Assembly (NCBI GenBank): GCA_025201705.1
Contig: MU616755.1
Span: 1 to 45,434, forward strand
Source: Dissophora ornata
Lineage: Eukaryota > Mortierellomycota > Mortierellomycetes > Mortierellales > Mortierellaceae
Direction of reading: 5' to 3'
DNA: 45,434 nucleotides
The notes below the pieces were generated by a model, which was not told the DNA's origin, did not search any database, and worked only from the letters and a program-made list of their open reading frames with translations. A program made the translations under genes and the position numbers. Below, one piece after another: positions 11,381 to 21,790 of this stretch (position 1 is its first letter; the number at the start of each line of letters is the position of its first letter).

Positions 11381-13740
11381 TTACATGTTAACGATCTTGT
11401 CCCTAAAAACGAGGAGTGGCAATTCATGAGCAACAGTCAGTATTTCCAACTCTCTATATCTCCATGAACAAGCTTGTGAAAACGAAATCCTTACCTGTAC
11501 TCCTCAATGTTCTCGAACGTCAGAACAGTGAGATCGCGCTTCGTCAAGGGCTTTTTGGTCAGTGGGCAGATGTTCTTTGTCGAACCCTCCTGCAGCAAAC
11601 AGCGGATCCAGCTGTCGTAGCCCATGACATGACCATACTTTGAAATGGCGGGCTTTTCCACAACCTCCAGCGTGATCGGGTCAATGAAGCCAGGCAGTGG
11701 GTTCATGGCATCAATATCCTCTTCATCCTCGTACTCTTCCTCCTGTCCATCGCTTCCTGCCCCAGCAGCCGAAGAAGAGCTACCAGCCGCAGTGGCAGCG
11801 GCAGCTCGAGTACGGGTTCGCTTCGTCGTGCTCCACTTGGCCATATACGATCCCGAGTCATCGCAGTCAAATTCAGAGATATCGGAAGAGTCATCGCTGT
11901 TGTATCCGCCGCGTCTCTTGCGCTTGTTGCGACTGGCAGCCACAGAGGTCTTGGGTACTTTGGGTGGTTTCGGTTCTTTCGGAGCCTTGGGGGGCTTGGG
12001 TTCTTTAGGAGCCTTTGGTTCTTTTGGTTCTTTGGGTGGCTTAACAGCAACAGGCTTCTCGTCGCCAGTCGTGTTGTGTTTGTTGTGAGTCCTAAACTCC
12101 TTTGTCGTTTCGCCGTTGGCGCCTTTTTTGTCAAAGAGGTAGTGAGCTTTGCCCTTCTCGTCTAGTACATAGTTGGGGTCCTGAATCTGGTTCGTCTCCA
12201 CGAGTAATCGATAGTAGTTGGAGCACTAGAAAGCCAAACGACATGGATTGTGAGATGTCTTTGGCAATACACGACTACAATCGTCTTGAACTGCAGAAAG
12301 AGGTCTAAGAACTTACCTGATAACCAACTCGTCCAGGAATGGTCATCGAGAAAAGACCCCACTGTCCATTGGCACCAATCTCCATCAGGCGTTGATGGAA
12401 CAGCTTTTGCTCTTCTTTGGTCCAGGCACCCTTGCGCTGAACTTCGCCAGGCGCATTGAAGCGGTAGTAGTAGGTGTTGGGTTTTTTATCGATGGCTGCG
12501 TAGGCTTTGATGCGGGCCTCCGACCAACCTTCAAACGCCTTGGAGGCATCGACTGTGTTTTCTTGGATCTGCTTCAAAGCTTCATCCAAGCCTAGGCGAC
12601 CTCCCATGCGATACTGCCTACGATTTGTATAGTCGATTGTAATTTGAGTCAGCAAAGACGCTATCCTAGACCTGATTGTTTGTTCCTTTAAAAGAAGTAA
12701 CGGATACGTACTTCTTCATGCCTTCTGTAGTACGCATGCGTGGGGCCTCGCGACGCTTCTTCAGATGCTCTTCATAGCGAGCACGCTGCTGGTCATCCAT
12801 GACGGTGACAGCGGCAGGCTTGTGATTGCGAATGGCGATCGTGCGGCGGATCTTTTCCAGATAGCCGCGGGTGCTGAACTGGACAAACACATCGTCCTCG
12901 TCGTTGTTGCAGTCCTCGAGGGCCTCGTCGATCTCGGCTTCGACCAAGTATCCATAATGCTGCTTCAGCTTACTGTAGCGTCTTTGCTTCTCTCTTTCTT
13001 CAAAGGCAGCGAACTATTAAAAGACAAAGTAAAGTGTAACTGTGTGAGCGACTTGGGCTTTCACAATGTTTAACATCTGTTTTGTCTAGGCACCGTTCAC
13101 TAGCATTTTCCCTGTACCTGTCGCTGCTGGAACGCAATGCGTTGCTGAATGATGTCCATTTCCTTTTCGGTGACATCTTGCTCGAAGACGCGCTCCTTCC
13201 GCACCTTTTGGATGTTGTCACTATTCGTTTTGGGATAGTCGGATGTAGAGTGTCAATTAACACGTTCACATAAAAGCTGCTCCAGTTTTTTTTAGAGACC
13301 TTGCATGGCGAACACTCGATTCTTTACATGTTCTCCTTGTTCTCGTCGTCCTCATTCTCAGAGCCGTCCTTGCTGGACTTGTTCTCTTCCTTCAGGGCAG
13401 CCTCCTTCTCGGCCGCACGTTGCTGGACAAGTTGCTGGAGAACGTTGACGGGACGCGTGTCAGCCAAGGCAGGCTTGAACGTAGGCTTTTGGAAGGTGTT
13501 CTTGACCCTGCCTGCTTGTGGACAAGAGAAAAAAAGATGTTGCGGTTGGTTGAGATCAGAGACCATGAACATTGCTGGATTGGATACGCAAGTGATTGAG
13601 GAGGGTGGATTTGATTAAGCGAGACGAGGGAATGTGTTGTGCGTACTGTATTCGTATTCCTTGCGGAAGACGGTGCAGCGCGCCTTTTCGCTTGCAACAC
13701 TCGGCGAGTTGGAGCGCGATGTATTGTTTGAGGTGGCCAT
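11381..13740 (-). CDS. SANT/Myb-like domain protein with C-terminal U-box-like domain
   Basis: Seven exons (13740-13647, 13511-13328, 13220-13118, 13013-12712, 12617-12317, 12225-11495, 11402-11381) give 578 aa. The order is a Ser-rich N-terminus, a charged coiled-coil-prone region (about 70-230), a SANT/Myb-like repeat at about 290-336 (GAWTKEEQKLF, NGQWGLFS, GRVGYQCSNYYR; the spaced Trp/Trp/Tyr core is present), a Lys-Pro linker of KEPKAP-type repeats, an acidic patch, and a U-box-like domain at 503-572 (GFIDPITLEVV, GHVMGYDSW, CPLTKKPL). This suggests a nuclear protein that binds DNA or chromatin and perhaps recruits an E2 enzyme; that is inference. Two exon ends are followed at once by in-frame stops (ATG TAA at 13324; AGG TAA at 11491) that lie inside introns, so naive reading splits the gene. 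It is convergent with P1 and divergent from the GNAT gene. Confidence 0.85.
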
Positions 13741-14070
13741 GGCGCTTGGTCCGGCCTGAATGTAATGAGATGGTGGAAGTACAAACAACGATTGTTTGGA
13801 CGACAAGAAAATAAACGCGCATGTCACGTGGTCAATTAGGCGCATCGATGGAGAATTCGATAAACTTTGATGGCATTCGACTTTTGTGCAGGGGCTCACC
13901 CTAGGCCACAGGGCGACTTGCTAGCTCGTCCTAGGGCAGGAGCCCAGGCCAGCAAGCCTTTCTATTGCCATTGCTTCTAACCCGCTTCCCGAAGACGCCG
14001 CTGCACGGATGAACCAGTGCTCGCTCAAAAAATTGTGACGCTCCAAGAGGTCCAACGTTGTTCAGCCGAA
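13741..14070. other. Divergent intergenic region, Myb-U-box/GNAT
   Basis: The 532 bp between the two start codons hold both promoters. A CACGTG E-box (13,826-13,831) lies about 85 bp upstream of the minus-strand ATG. Confidence 0.4.
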
Positions 14071-14182
14071 GCTTGTACACCCTGCCAAGAACTCCAACGC
14101 TTGTACACCCAGCCAAGAACTCCAACGCTTGTACACCCAGCCAAGAACTCCAACGCTTGTACACCCAGCCAAGAACTCCAAC
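14071..14182. repeat. Four head-to-tail copies of a 28-bp repeat in the GNAT promoter
   Basis: Units start GCTTGTACACCC and end AAGAACTCCAAC, at 14071-14098, 14099-14126, 14127-14154 and 14155-14182. Units 2-4 are identical; unit 1 differs by one base (CCTG for CCAG). Both strands are open through the array because 28-bp periodicity rotates the frame, so open frames here are uninformative. The array ends 14 bp before the TATA-like box of the GNAT gene and 90 bp before its ATG. Confidence 0.95.
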
Positions 14183-14196
14183 GCTCGTTCGCTCGC

Positions 14197-14206
14197 CCAT
14201 ATAAGG
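14197..14206 (+). promoter_or_regulatory. TATA-like/CArG-box motif of the GNAT gene
   Basis: CCATATAAGG fits the MADS-box CArG consensus CC(A/T)6GG exactly and also contains a TATATAA-like core 66 bp before the ATG. It most simply serves as the TATA box; MADS factor binding is a possibility. Confidence 0.5.
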
Positions 14207-14272
14207 GCCGGTGGTTTGTCATTCTTCCGGTCCCACACTCCTCACCCCCACCAGCCCTTGCAAATCACTCCC

Positions 14273-16117
14273 ATGCACAGTCCTGCCACACCACGACACG
14301 CCACGATCGACATCGGTGACGGTCTCATCATGCGCTGGTCCACCCACGCCGACGCCACCAACGTGTCAGAGCTGATTGGAGATGCGTTCAGGGTACAGAC
14401 ATCACACCCGCAGAAACAATCACGCACAGTCTATAGACTGTCCGGTACCTTTTTTCGCGCCTAACTGAGATTTCTTTGTTCATATGCATTCTGCGTCGTA
14501 GTGGCACTCCTTCCCAAACCCCATCCCCAGTGGAGTGATTCCCGAGCCCAACGAGATGTTCAAAGCCGCCACTGTGAGTTCTACAACTTTTTTTTCATTT
14601 TTCATTTTCATTTTCTCGTGCGTGGTAGACTACGCGCACGTATTGACCAAATCCCCGTGTATCTCTATGCCGTGCCTTGCAGAAACGCCTTTTGAGCGGC
14701 AAGAACGCCACCATGAGCGACCGTGATTATGCGCTCGTAGAAGACACCAACCGCGAGGCAGGCAAGAACCCAATTGTAGCATGTGTATCGATCCATCGCC
14801 TGCGCGCGTACTACGGCTGCGTGGACCTGCTCATCGGCAAACCTGAGCTCATCGCCACCGACCTCGAGTATCGCAACAAAGGTCTGGTCCGCAAACTCCT
14901 GTTCGAGATGATCCACCCAGAGTCGGAGGCTCGAGGTGATGCCTTGCAATTCATCCCCGGCATCCCTCACTTTTACCGGTAAAAAAACGGTTGCTGAAGC
15001 CAATTGCCGCATTGAGTTTCTTGTGTTTCTTATTTGTCTTTTCTTTCTCACTTTCATGGAACATTTGTTCTCTTTCACCAGTCAATTCGGCTACGAGTAC
15101 GCCCTGACCAATTTCACCGCTGGCAAGGTCGAGAATGTCCAACAGGCCCTCCCAGCGTTGGCCAAGGGTAAAACCGAGCTCTTTTCGCTTCGTAAGGCGA
15201 CTCCGGACGACATCCCGTATCTCCATAGCATGAGCGGCAAGGAGAGAGTCAGCCCATACACCTCAATCGGACTTTATTACAGCCTCGAGTACTGGCAGTA
15301 CACTGTGCGCGACATCTTTGAGATTGCAGATCCCAAGCACAGCGGCACACGCGACACTCGTATCGTGGTGGACGTTGCCACAGGCAAGGATGTTGGTTAC
15401 ACCATTGTCTCTCATCACTTTGGCCTGAAGCTTGAGGCTCTTGTCTTGGATGAATCAGTGGTTGTTCTGGACGCTCTGTTTTCAATTTTGAGACAGTTGG
15501 TCGTCATCGAGAAAGATCGACTCGAAGCCAGCAAGTCTGGGTTGTCTGAAGAAGACGCTGCAAAGACAAACACATCCTCTTTCTACATGCTTCTCCAAAT
15601 CCACCCAAAACACCCTGCATCGACGTTGCTAGGCCCCAAGATGGTGCCTTGGAGCACCACACCAGGATTTAGAATGTGCACCCGTATCCACGATTACCCC
15701 AAATTCATTCAGACAATCAGGAAAGAGCTCGAGAGGCGACTGGCAGAGTCACCGATGGCGGGCGCGACCGGTCGCCTGCGTCTGGATTTCTATCGCATTG
15801 TGACGGGTAATAAGGCCAAGGGACTGGAGATTATTTTCGAGAAAGGCAAGATTGTAGAGGCCAGGGACTGGGCCAACCGTGGATATGAGAAGGCGGCGGA
15901 AGAGTTCTTAGCCTGGAAGGCCGAAGACAAGATCCCGGTCATTTATGCAGCTGCGTTCGAACCATTAACATTCAACATGCTCTTGACAGGAGAGAGGAGC
16001 CTGGAGGACTTAATTTGGTCGCATGGCGACACGGCCGTCAAGGATGATGCGTCAATACTGCTTCTGAACTGTTTGTTCCCAAAGACCTCTCATCACTTCG
16101 ATACCTTTTATTGGTAG
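14273..16117 (+). CDS. GNAT-family N-acetyltransferase
   Basis: Four exons (14273-14392, 14502-14573, 14683-14978, 15082-16117) encode 507 aa. The acetyl-CoA-binding motif A is visible as YRNKGLVRKLLFEMIH at about 127-142 (the R-x-x-G-x-G/A-type loop reads RNKGLV), preceded by the beta strand ELIATDLEY. The following IPGIPHFYRQFGYEYAL is the typical motif B region and is completed only by splicing at 14978/15082. The C-terminal 340 residues form a second, longer domain seen in fungal and bacterial proteins with an N-terminal GNAT domain; I cannot name a substrate. There is no signal peptide or membrane segment. The start ATG is the first after the TATA-like box and is followed by an in-frame exon of 40 codons. 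It is convergent with the Ser-rich gene, with 182 bp between stops. Confidence 0.85.
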
Positions 16118-16299
16118 ACTATTGGTAGACTTGATCAAAAGTATAGCGATAAAGAATGACTAGCAGGAGAGTTCTTTGTGGCATTAATGTCATTATTGGC
16201 ATTGTAGGTCTATGTTATCCTCTGTACAGGCGCTAGATTATCTTGGTCCACTACTCTATATAATACAATTTGACTTCGTGACGAAAGATACGAGACATC

Positions 16300-18667
16300 T
16301 CACAAAGAGGCACTCGCAGATCGTCGCCACTCAGAGACAGCTTCTCGCAGACGACTCCTCTTCTCATCTAGACCAGAGTTGATCGGCGATGGCAAGGAGC
16401 TCGACCGGTATTGCATGTGCTTTGACAACATCTTTGAATTCATTAAAGGGAAATACGTCTGGTCGTCCTGGAGCAATGGTGAGATTGGCGACGGTGTCGA
16501 GGTCCGCGAAGGAGCACTGGACCAGTCAGACAAGGAAGGCGTCGTTGCACCAGATCGGCCGCCACTCATCATCGTATTGGAAGGCATGGGAGAGGGCATC
16601 TCCGGCTTCTCTTCCGTGTTGAGACTCGAATTCGATTTTTTGCGGAGGACCGAATTGAGGAAGAAATCGTCGTCGCAACTCTCATCAATGATATAAGGCG
16701 ACATCGGCGCCTCGGTGAGAACCACAGTGCTCTTGTGCGCGCCTGAACGGTTGACTTCCTCGTCGTCTTCGTATGTGATCTCAACGCTGCAAAAGCTCTT
16801 TTGACCTTTGAGCCCAATGTTTTCCTCGGTCACTTCCTCCGCGGGATCGACCGAGGACATGGAAGATCTAGATGGCTTCGATTCAAGCGAGTTATCGGAC
16901 TTCTTTGAAGCATTCGAGGAGCAGGAAGAACGGCGACCCAGTGATGGACATGGAGAGGGGGAGCCGGATCGAAGACTCTCAAGGTAATCCGGCGCATTAG
17001 CAACCATCAGCATTGAAGAATTCTTCTCAATCTCTTCTGCAGTGGGGTCCAGAGGCAGCGATTCTTGAGAACCCTTGCTCGAGGCGGCTGCTGAACCGGG
17101 CATGGTGGTGGTGGTGACGGTTGCAGTCTCAACAGAGACCATCCCTTCGTTTCTGGCGACAGGGTTTTGATCGACCATACTGCCCGACCGACTCGGGCGC
17201 GTCGACAAGGGCGTCTGTGATAGTGGTGACAGGCCAGAAGTCGATTGGGTGGGCGAATGTGAGGTGTGCAAGAATTTGGGCACGAGCTTGCCCAGCAACT
17301 TGGATGATCGCTTCGCTCCCTTGGACTGGCTTGACTGAGCAGAGAGATGGCTTGTGTGGGACTTGATGCTGTTGTTATCGGAAGAGTCTTGGACACCAGT
17401 GGTGACAACTGCAATGGATGTAGCAGAGGGCTCAATGAAGCTGTTCTTACGCGCCCTCATCTTTTGCAGGAGGTACGCACCTTTGCCCCCTTCCTTGGCA
17501 TCCTTCTTCTCGTTGTCTGGACTCCCTGCGGACTTGTTGGCTGCAGGCGATACGGCCATCGACTGAGCATCAGGAACTGCCGCTGGCAAGTTCTCCTTTG
17601 CGCTTGTTTCACTCATCGCAACCGGAGAAGCAGCCTCCAGCGCCAGTGTTTCAGGGACTGCGGCGCTTGTCACATCCTGCAAAGGGGAACCGAAAAGAAG
17701 GGAAGAGGGGGGTGATTGCAGACTTAGTAATTTGCATGTCTAGGTCAGATAGAGTACTCCAGATCAGTGTACGGAAACGAAAACTTACGGATAAAGGGGA
17801 TGAAGCAGATTGGATGCTCTCCAATGTCGATCCGGGAGCAACAGCCGTCATGGGTGTGCACCCGACCACTTGATCCTCTTTCGATGCAATCATCGGGGAG
17901 ATTGGAGATGCGGCCGATTTGCCAGCGACCTGAAGTGTGGGAGATTCCAGCCCAGTGCTTTGTCGAAGCGCAGCCAAGACGCCATAAACAAGACTGGTTC
18001 CGTTCTCGCTCAGTCGTTTCTGCTGAGGATCCTTGGCAGCAAGGACCTCAGACGAATCAACAGTAGCATCGCCAGCAGTGGTGGCGTTGGGCTTAAAAGT
18101 CGATGAATCCCGAACGCCCTCGCAGGCGAGGGCTCTCGGGTGTGATGACAAAGATAGAGAACCGGTCGTTGCACAGGGAAGGGCATGTGCGCAACTTGGG
18201 AGCGAGTTGGCAACAAGAGCATTGGTTTCCAAGCCTTCAGAGCCACTCTCCAAAGGGCTCCGGACCAGCGCCGCCGCGGAAGTGTTGAATGGTTCTCCCT
18301 TCTCCGAGGAGGAGACAACGCTGGGCCCTGCTGCTCCAAATTTGGAAGGGTCTTCCGATGGCGCAGTGACGAAGAACGTCGGTGAAGAGGGAGTGGAGGA
18401 TGTGGATGAGTTGGTTGCGCCACGACGACGATGTTGTTGGATGTTGAAGGATTCTCTCCTGCAAGAGTCCCTGCGGGCACTGTTGTATGAGCTGCGTTGG
18501 GGGATCTGGGGCGTGACATTGGAGGAGTGGAGGCGATAGCTTTCGCCCTCGCCGAACGACGTCGGCGATCGAGCGCGTTCGTAGGCGTTGTTAGAGAGTC
18601 TACGAGCGCGGTCCAGCAATGCTTCAGCGACCTGCGAAGTGTTGCAAGAGAGTGATAGCGATGACAT
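16300..18667 (-). CDS. Serine-rich low-complexity protein of unknown function
   Basis: Two exons (18667-17789 and 17676-16300) joined by a GTAAGT/CAG intron give 751 aa. The protein is dominated by Ser, Thr, Pro and Ala with scattered basic patches and many SP/TP and RxxS sites, as in heavily phosphorylated regulatory or cytoskeletal scaffold proteins. A few ordered-looking segments stand out: ARRLSNNAYERARSP near the N-terminus, a KGAYLLQKMRARKNSF stretch early in exon 2, KLLGKLVPKFLHTS, an SVEITYEDDEEVNRSG region, and the terminal LREAVSEWRRSASASL. No catalytic motif, signal peptide or membrane span was seen and I recognise no family. The open frame runs upstream of 18667 without another ATG, so this start is the simplest choice. 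Confidence 0.75.
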
Positions 18668-20009
18668 GGCGTATGTGGATGTGTATGAGGAAAGGAGGTA
18701 GGAACTCGTTTCTTTTGCTGGTTGGCCCTGTCGCTTAAAAATTAACAAAAGTAGAATAAGGTTGAATCAACGGGGTGAGGTGCGGAATGGTGGCAGAAAC
18801 TGGAATGAGGGAATGTGGCAAAGTGGGGAGAGAGTGAGAGTGGCAGAGGCAGAGGAGGTGGAGGCAGAGGTAGAGGCAGAGGGAGGGCGTGAGAGACAAG
18901 GATTTGTGGGCGAGCAACAAAGGAGACGAGAGAAAGGGAAGAAAGAAAGCAAAGGGCGGGAGAATGGCGCGGATAGAAAAACGTCAATGTCGGCGTGTAC
19001 CACGGGTGGTATTAGAACAGATTGGTGATAGCCAACCCTACGCACAGGCACAAGGCCAATTGCCCATTCCACGGAACAAATGTAGATCCCAATCAGTCAT
19101 GAACAATGGGGATTCGTCAATGCCTATTCCCGCTCCCTGGCTTACCCGCGCGCTCTATCTTGCGGCTGTCCATTTCCTCTCCTGGCGTGTGTTTGCTAGC
19201 TCCTCTGCAACGCAACGGCTGTTTGCATAAGACACCCCCCCCCTCGCAACAACAGCATCATCGTACGATCCGTACCATTGACTCAGTTGTATGTGTCTGC
19301 TCGCTCATTACTCTACTCAACACTCTCGCTCTCCTTTTTTTGTTGCTGATGTCGATGTCCTTTTTTTGTCCTGTTGTCGCTGTTCTATCTCCTGACCGTC
19401 CATGGTCCTGTATCAATCCACGCTATTCGATCACCCTTCGAGTGTTTCTATCATGCAGCCTATTCTTTTCGCACAGCTCTCCTGCTTCTTAACACGACAT
19501 CGCTCATGGACCGCAGACGTGTGCAAGTGTATGCGTCTTCCCGACAGTGTGATCTCACAGCCTTGAGGATGAGAGATACGCCAGTTGGCCCAATTGACCC
19601 AGTTTAACTAGACATTACGCCTTTGTGTCTTTGTACTCTCCCAACGTGTCCACCGCACTGACGCCGATGGATCGATAAGTCTAGGCGCCTAGAGGCAACC
19701 GCGCCGTGTAAACAAAACAAAAAAAAAGTAAACAAAGACACAAAGACACAGACTGGCAGATCGATGCTGGAGCTCCAAGAATAGAACGATACTCACAACG
19801 CAGAGATTGTCAAAGTGCAAACAATTGTACAAGTGAAGACAGCAAACACCCGAATCTCGCTCTTCCCGTTCCATGCAGTTCTTCTCTTTTTCCTCGGATT
19901 TCAACGATTTACGGGCCAGATCGAATTCCATGTTTTTGTGTTTTTGCCAGCAAGCGGTGGTTTTTTTTTGTTGCCGCGCGGACAAACATTCCTCCACGGA
20001 CAATCTCAT
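18668..20009. other. Upstream region of the Ser-rich gene; noncoding
   Basis: It is purine-rich on the plus strand at 18,760-18,970 (CT-rich in the direction of the Ser-rich gene, fitting its leader or promoter) and T/C-rich around 19,300-19,400. The many open frames overlap one another and show no family features. Confidence 0.4.
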
Positions 20010-20079
20010 TGTGAAATTATCTACCCTGGGGGTCCTTGTTAGTCAAAAAAAAAAAAAATCTTGCCTGTGAAATTATCTA
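20010..20079 (+). mobile_element. Poly(A)-containing 42-bp insertion flanked by a 14-bp target-site duplication
   Basis: The 14-mer TGTGAAATTATCTA occurs at 20010-20023 and again at 20066-20079. Between them lie 42 bp that begin CCCTGGGGGTCCTTGTTAGT, continue as a 14-A run and end TCTTGCC. Duplicated target flanking an A-tailed insert is the signature of target-primed reverse transcription by LINE machinery. The insert is an extremely 5'-truncated copy; a related 3' end precedes the A-run at 5230-5245. Confidence 0.75.
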
Positions 20080-20187
20080 TCCCCCAGAACAGAGGCTGAC
20101 GGGGTGGGGGGACTTTGCTTTCTGCCTTAGTCGAGTCGAGGCAGCGTCAAAAATAGAACGCCGTCCATGGTCCTGCAAGTATACACG

Positions 20188-20883
20188 CACAAAAAAAAAA
20201 AAAAAAAAAAAAAAAGCCACACTTCTCCGTCTGTGCCAGCCAAGAGGGGCTGCACCTGCAAACTACGTAATTGTCCCCAGCTACACGCTCACTGCATCTT
20301 GGCTTGAGCGAAGTGCTCTTCATCTCTGTGTTGCGCAAGTGAGCCCTCCTCTCACGCTGCTCCGCCCTTCGTGGCTTGCCCGCTTACTTAGGAGCTGTCA
20401 ATGCGTGTGACGTGACAAAGAATAGTTGGAACCACCCGGGAAAGCGACCTCGCATACCTCCAATCTTTTCCCCCTCCCATTCTCAGCGAAAGCCAAGACA
20501 AATTCCCAATTTTCCTTAGGATATCGCTCATTAGTCATTTTACTTTTTCATGTGTACGATGGTATGATGAGAAGATGAAGGTGGGATGGTATTTTTTTGG
20601 GGACGGAAATTACACAGCCTGAATTTTAAACTTCAAGTTGGTTAGACTCAAGTGCAAGCAACGCTAGCAAGGAAAGGAACAAAGATAGAGCTCCACGAGC
20701 ACATGGCATACGGATTCTTCCGGCGACTGGTCCCATGGCGTAAAACTACGACAACAAGATAAAACGTGCTGTGGAAACCTTTCCGCTCCCCTTGGATAGG
20801 ACATGCCAACACGTGCCCCCAAGCCAAGCATCGTGGCCTACACACGAAGCCAGGATACCGGTGGGACATCAGGGATGGTTTAT
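20188..20883. repeat. A-tract (about 27 A) and following noncoding spacer
   Basis: A run of about 27 A starts near 20191. The flanking CGTCCATGGTCCTG at about 20,162 also occurs at about 19,397. I saw no target duplication. The spacer from 20,220 to 20,883 holds no recognisable gene. Confidence 0.5.
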
Positions 20884-21310
20884 CTAGTGACTCATGCTTC
20901 GGCAACTGTATGGTTCCACATCGCGGATCTTATTCATCCACACGTTTTCATTTCGCTGCGCAGCGATGACTTGCAGTTGCGCTGCCTGATCGCCTCCAAC
21001 AATTCTCTGCTCCTCTTGGCCTCCATAAATCGACACGAACGTTGACATGATATTCACATCGTATTTCTTCTGCAGGTCCTTCAGATTCTCGACTTTGACC
21101 CTGACGAACTCGACTCTCCCTGGACCACTGCCTTTTTTTCTCCTTGGCACAGGCTTCAAAGACGGACTCCATTGACATACAGGAGGCGTTCGTGGTCGCA
21201 AAAAAGTTGACGAGGATCTTGTTGTTCACGGCCACGAGACCTTTGAATTCCTCGGTAGACGTGATAAGTGTAGTAGGCAAAGCAGCGATAAGCGAGGAGC
21301 GGTGGGATGT
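20884..21310 (-). pseudogene. Decayed thioredoxin copy
   Basis: Two overlapping minus-strand frames together match a whole thioredoxin. The first (from about 21,310) reads LITSTEEFKGLV, ILVNFFATTNASCMSMESVF; the second (from about 21,140 to the stop at 20,884) reads VEFVRVKVENLKDLQKKYDV, NIMSTFVSIYGGQEEQRIVG. They are separated by one extra base at a run of seven A (minus strand, about 21,132-21,138). The WCGPC active site reads TNASC, so only the second Cys is left, and the cis-Pro of MPTF is Ser. There is no in-frame ATG: the expected start position reads TTG. Frameshift, start loss and active-site loss together argue for a pseudogene, although sequencing error could account for the homopolymer shift alone. 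Confidence 0.8.
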
Positions 21311-21790
21311 AGATTTATTGTGGTAGGAAATAGGGGGGGGGGGGGACAATGAGGTGTATAGCTGTTTGGGGCGAAAAAGTGGTTATGGGATGCCGTGTTG
21401 GGCTGAAAAAGTATGAAGAAAAAAGTGCTTCGCTATTTTCCTGCCTGCATCGACTGATGACGGACGGTTACACCACACATTATTATCCACTTCATCGCGG
21501 CCCCAAGCGTGTTGGACATCTGTCGAAGTTAATGAAGTAGACAAGCCGCTTTCCTTTTCTGTTGATTCAGAAGCAAAACAATGGCTCAAACAATGATACC
21601 GAGAATGAGCACCGCCTTCTATATCAGCGTCGGTAGCCGTGAGAACCCCTCTACCTTGCCGGAGCTCATTAAAGCATCAGTACGCTAGATAACAAACGCC
21701 TGGCTTCCGAGGGACATCATGTTTGAGTTACTTGTTGTTTATTACAGTCAATCTACGGTTGCTTTGTTTACGCGTGTTGCATTGCCCGCA
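21311..21790. other. Spacer with a G-run, no gene seen
   Basis: A run of 14 G (about 21,332-21,345) is the only notable feature of this short region between the thioredoxin remnant and the 3' end of the SF3B3 gene. Confidence 0.4.

Noticed and set aside
13324..13572. Separate small gene ending KEENKSSKDGSENEDDENKENM
   Set aside because: The stop lies in an intron; splicing at GTAAAG joins it in frame to the next exon of the Myb-U-box gene.
14017..14319. Repeat-containing ORFs across the 28-bp array on both strands
   Set aside because: The frames are a by-product of the tandem repeat, which has no stop in several phases; the region is the GNAT promoter.
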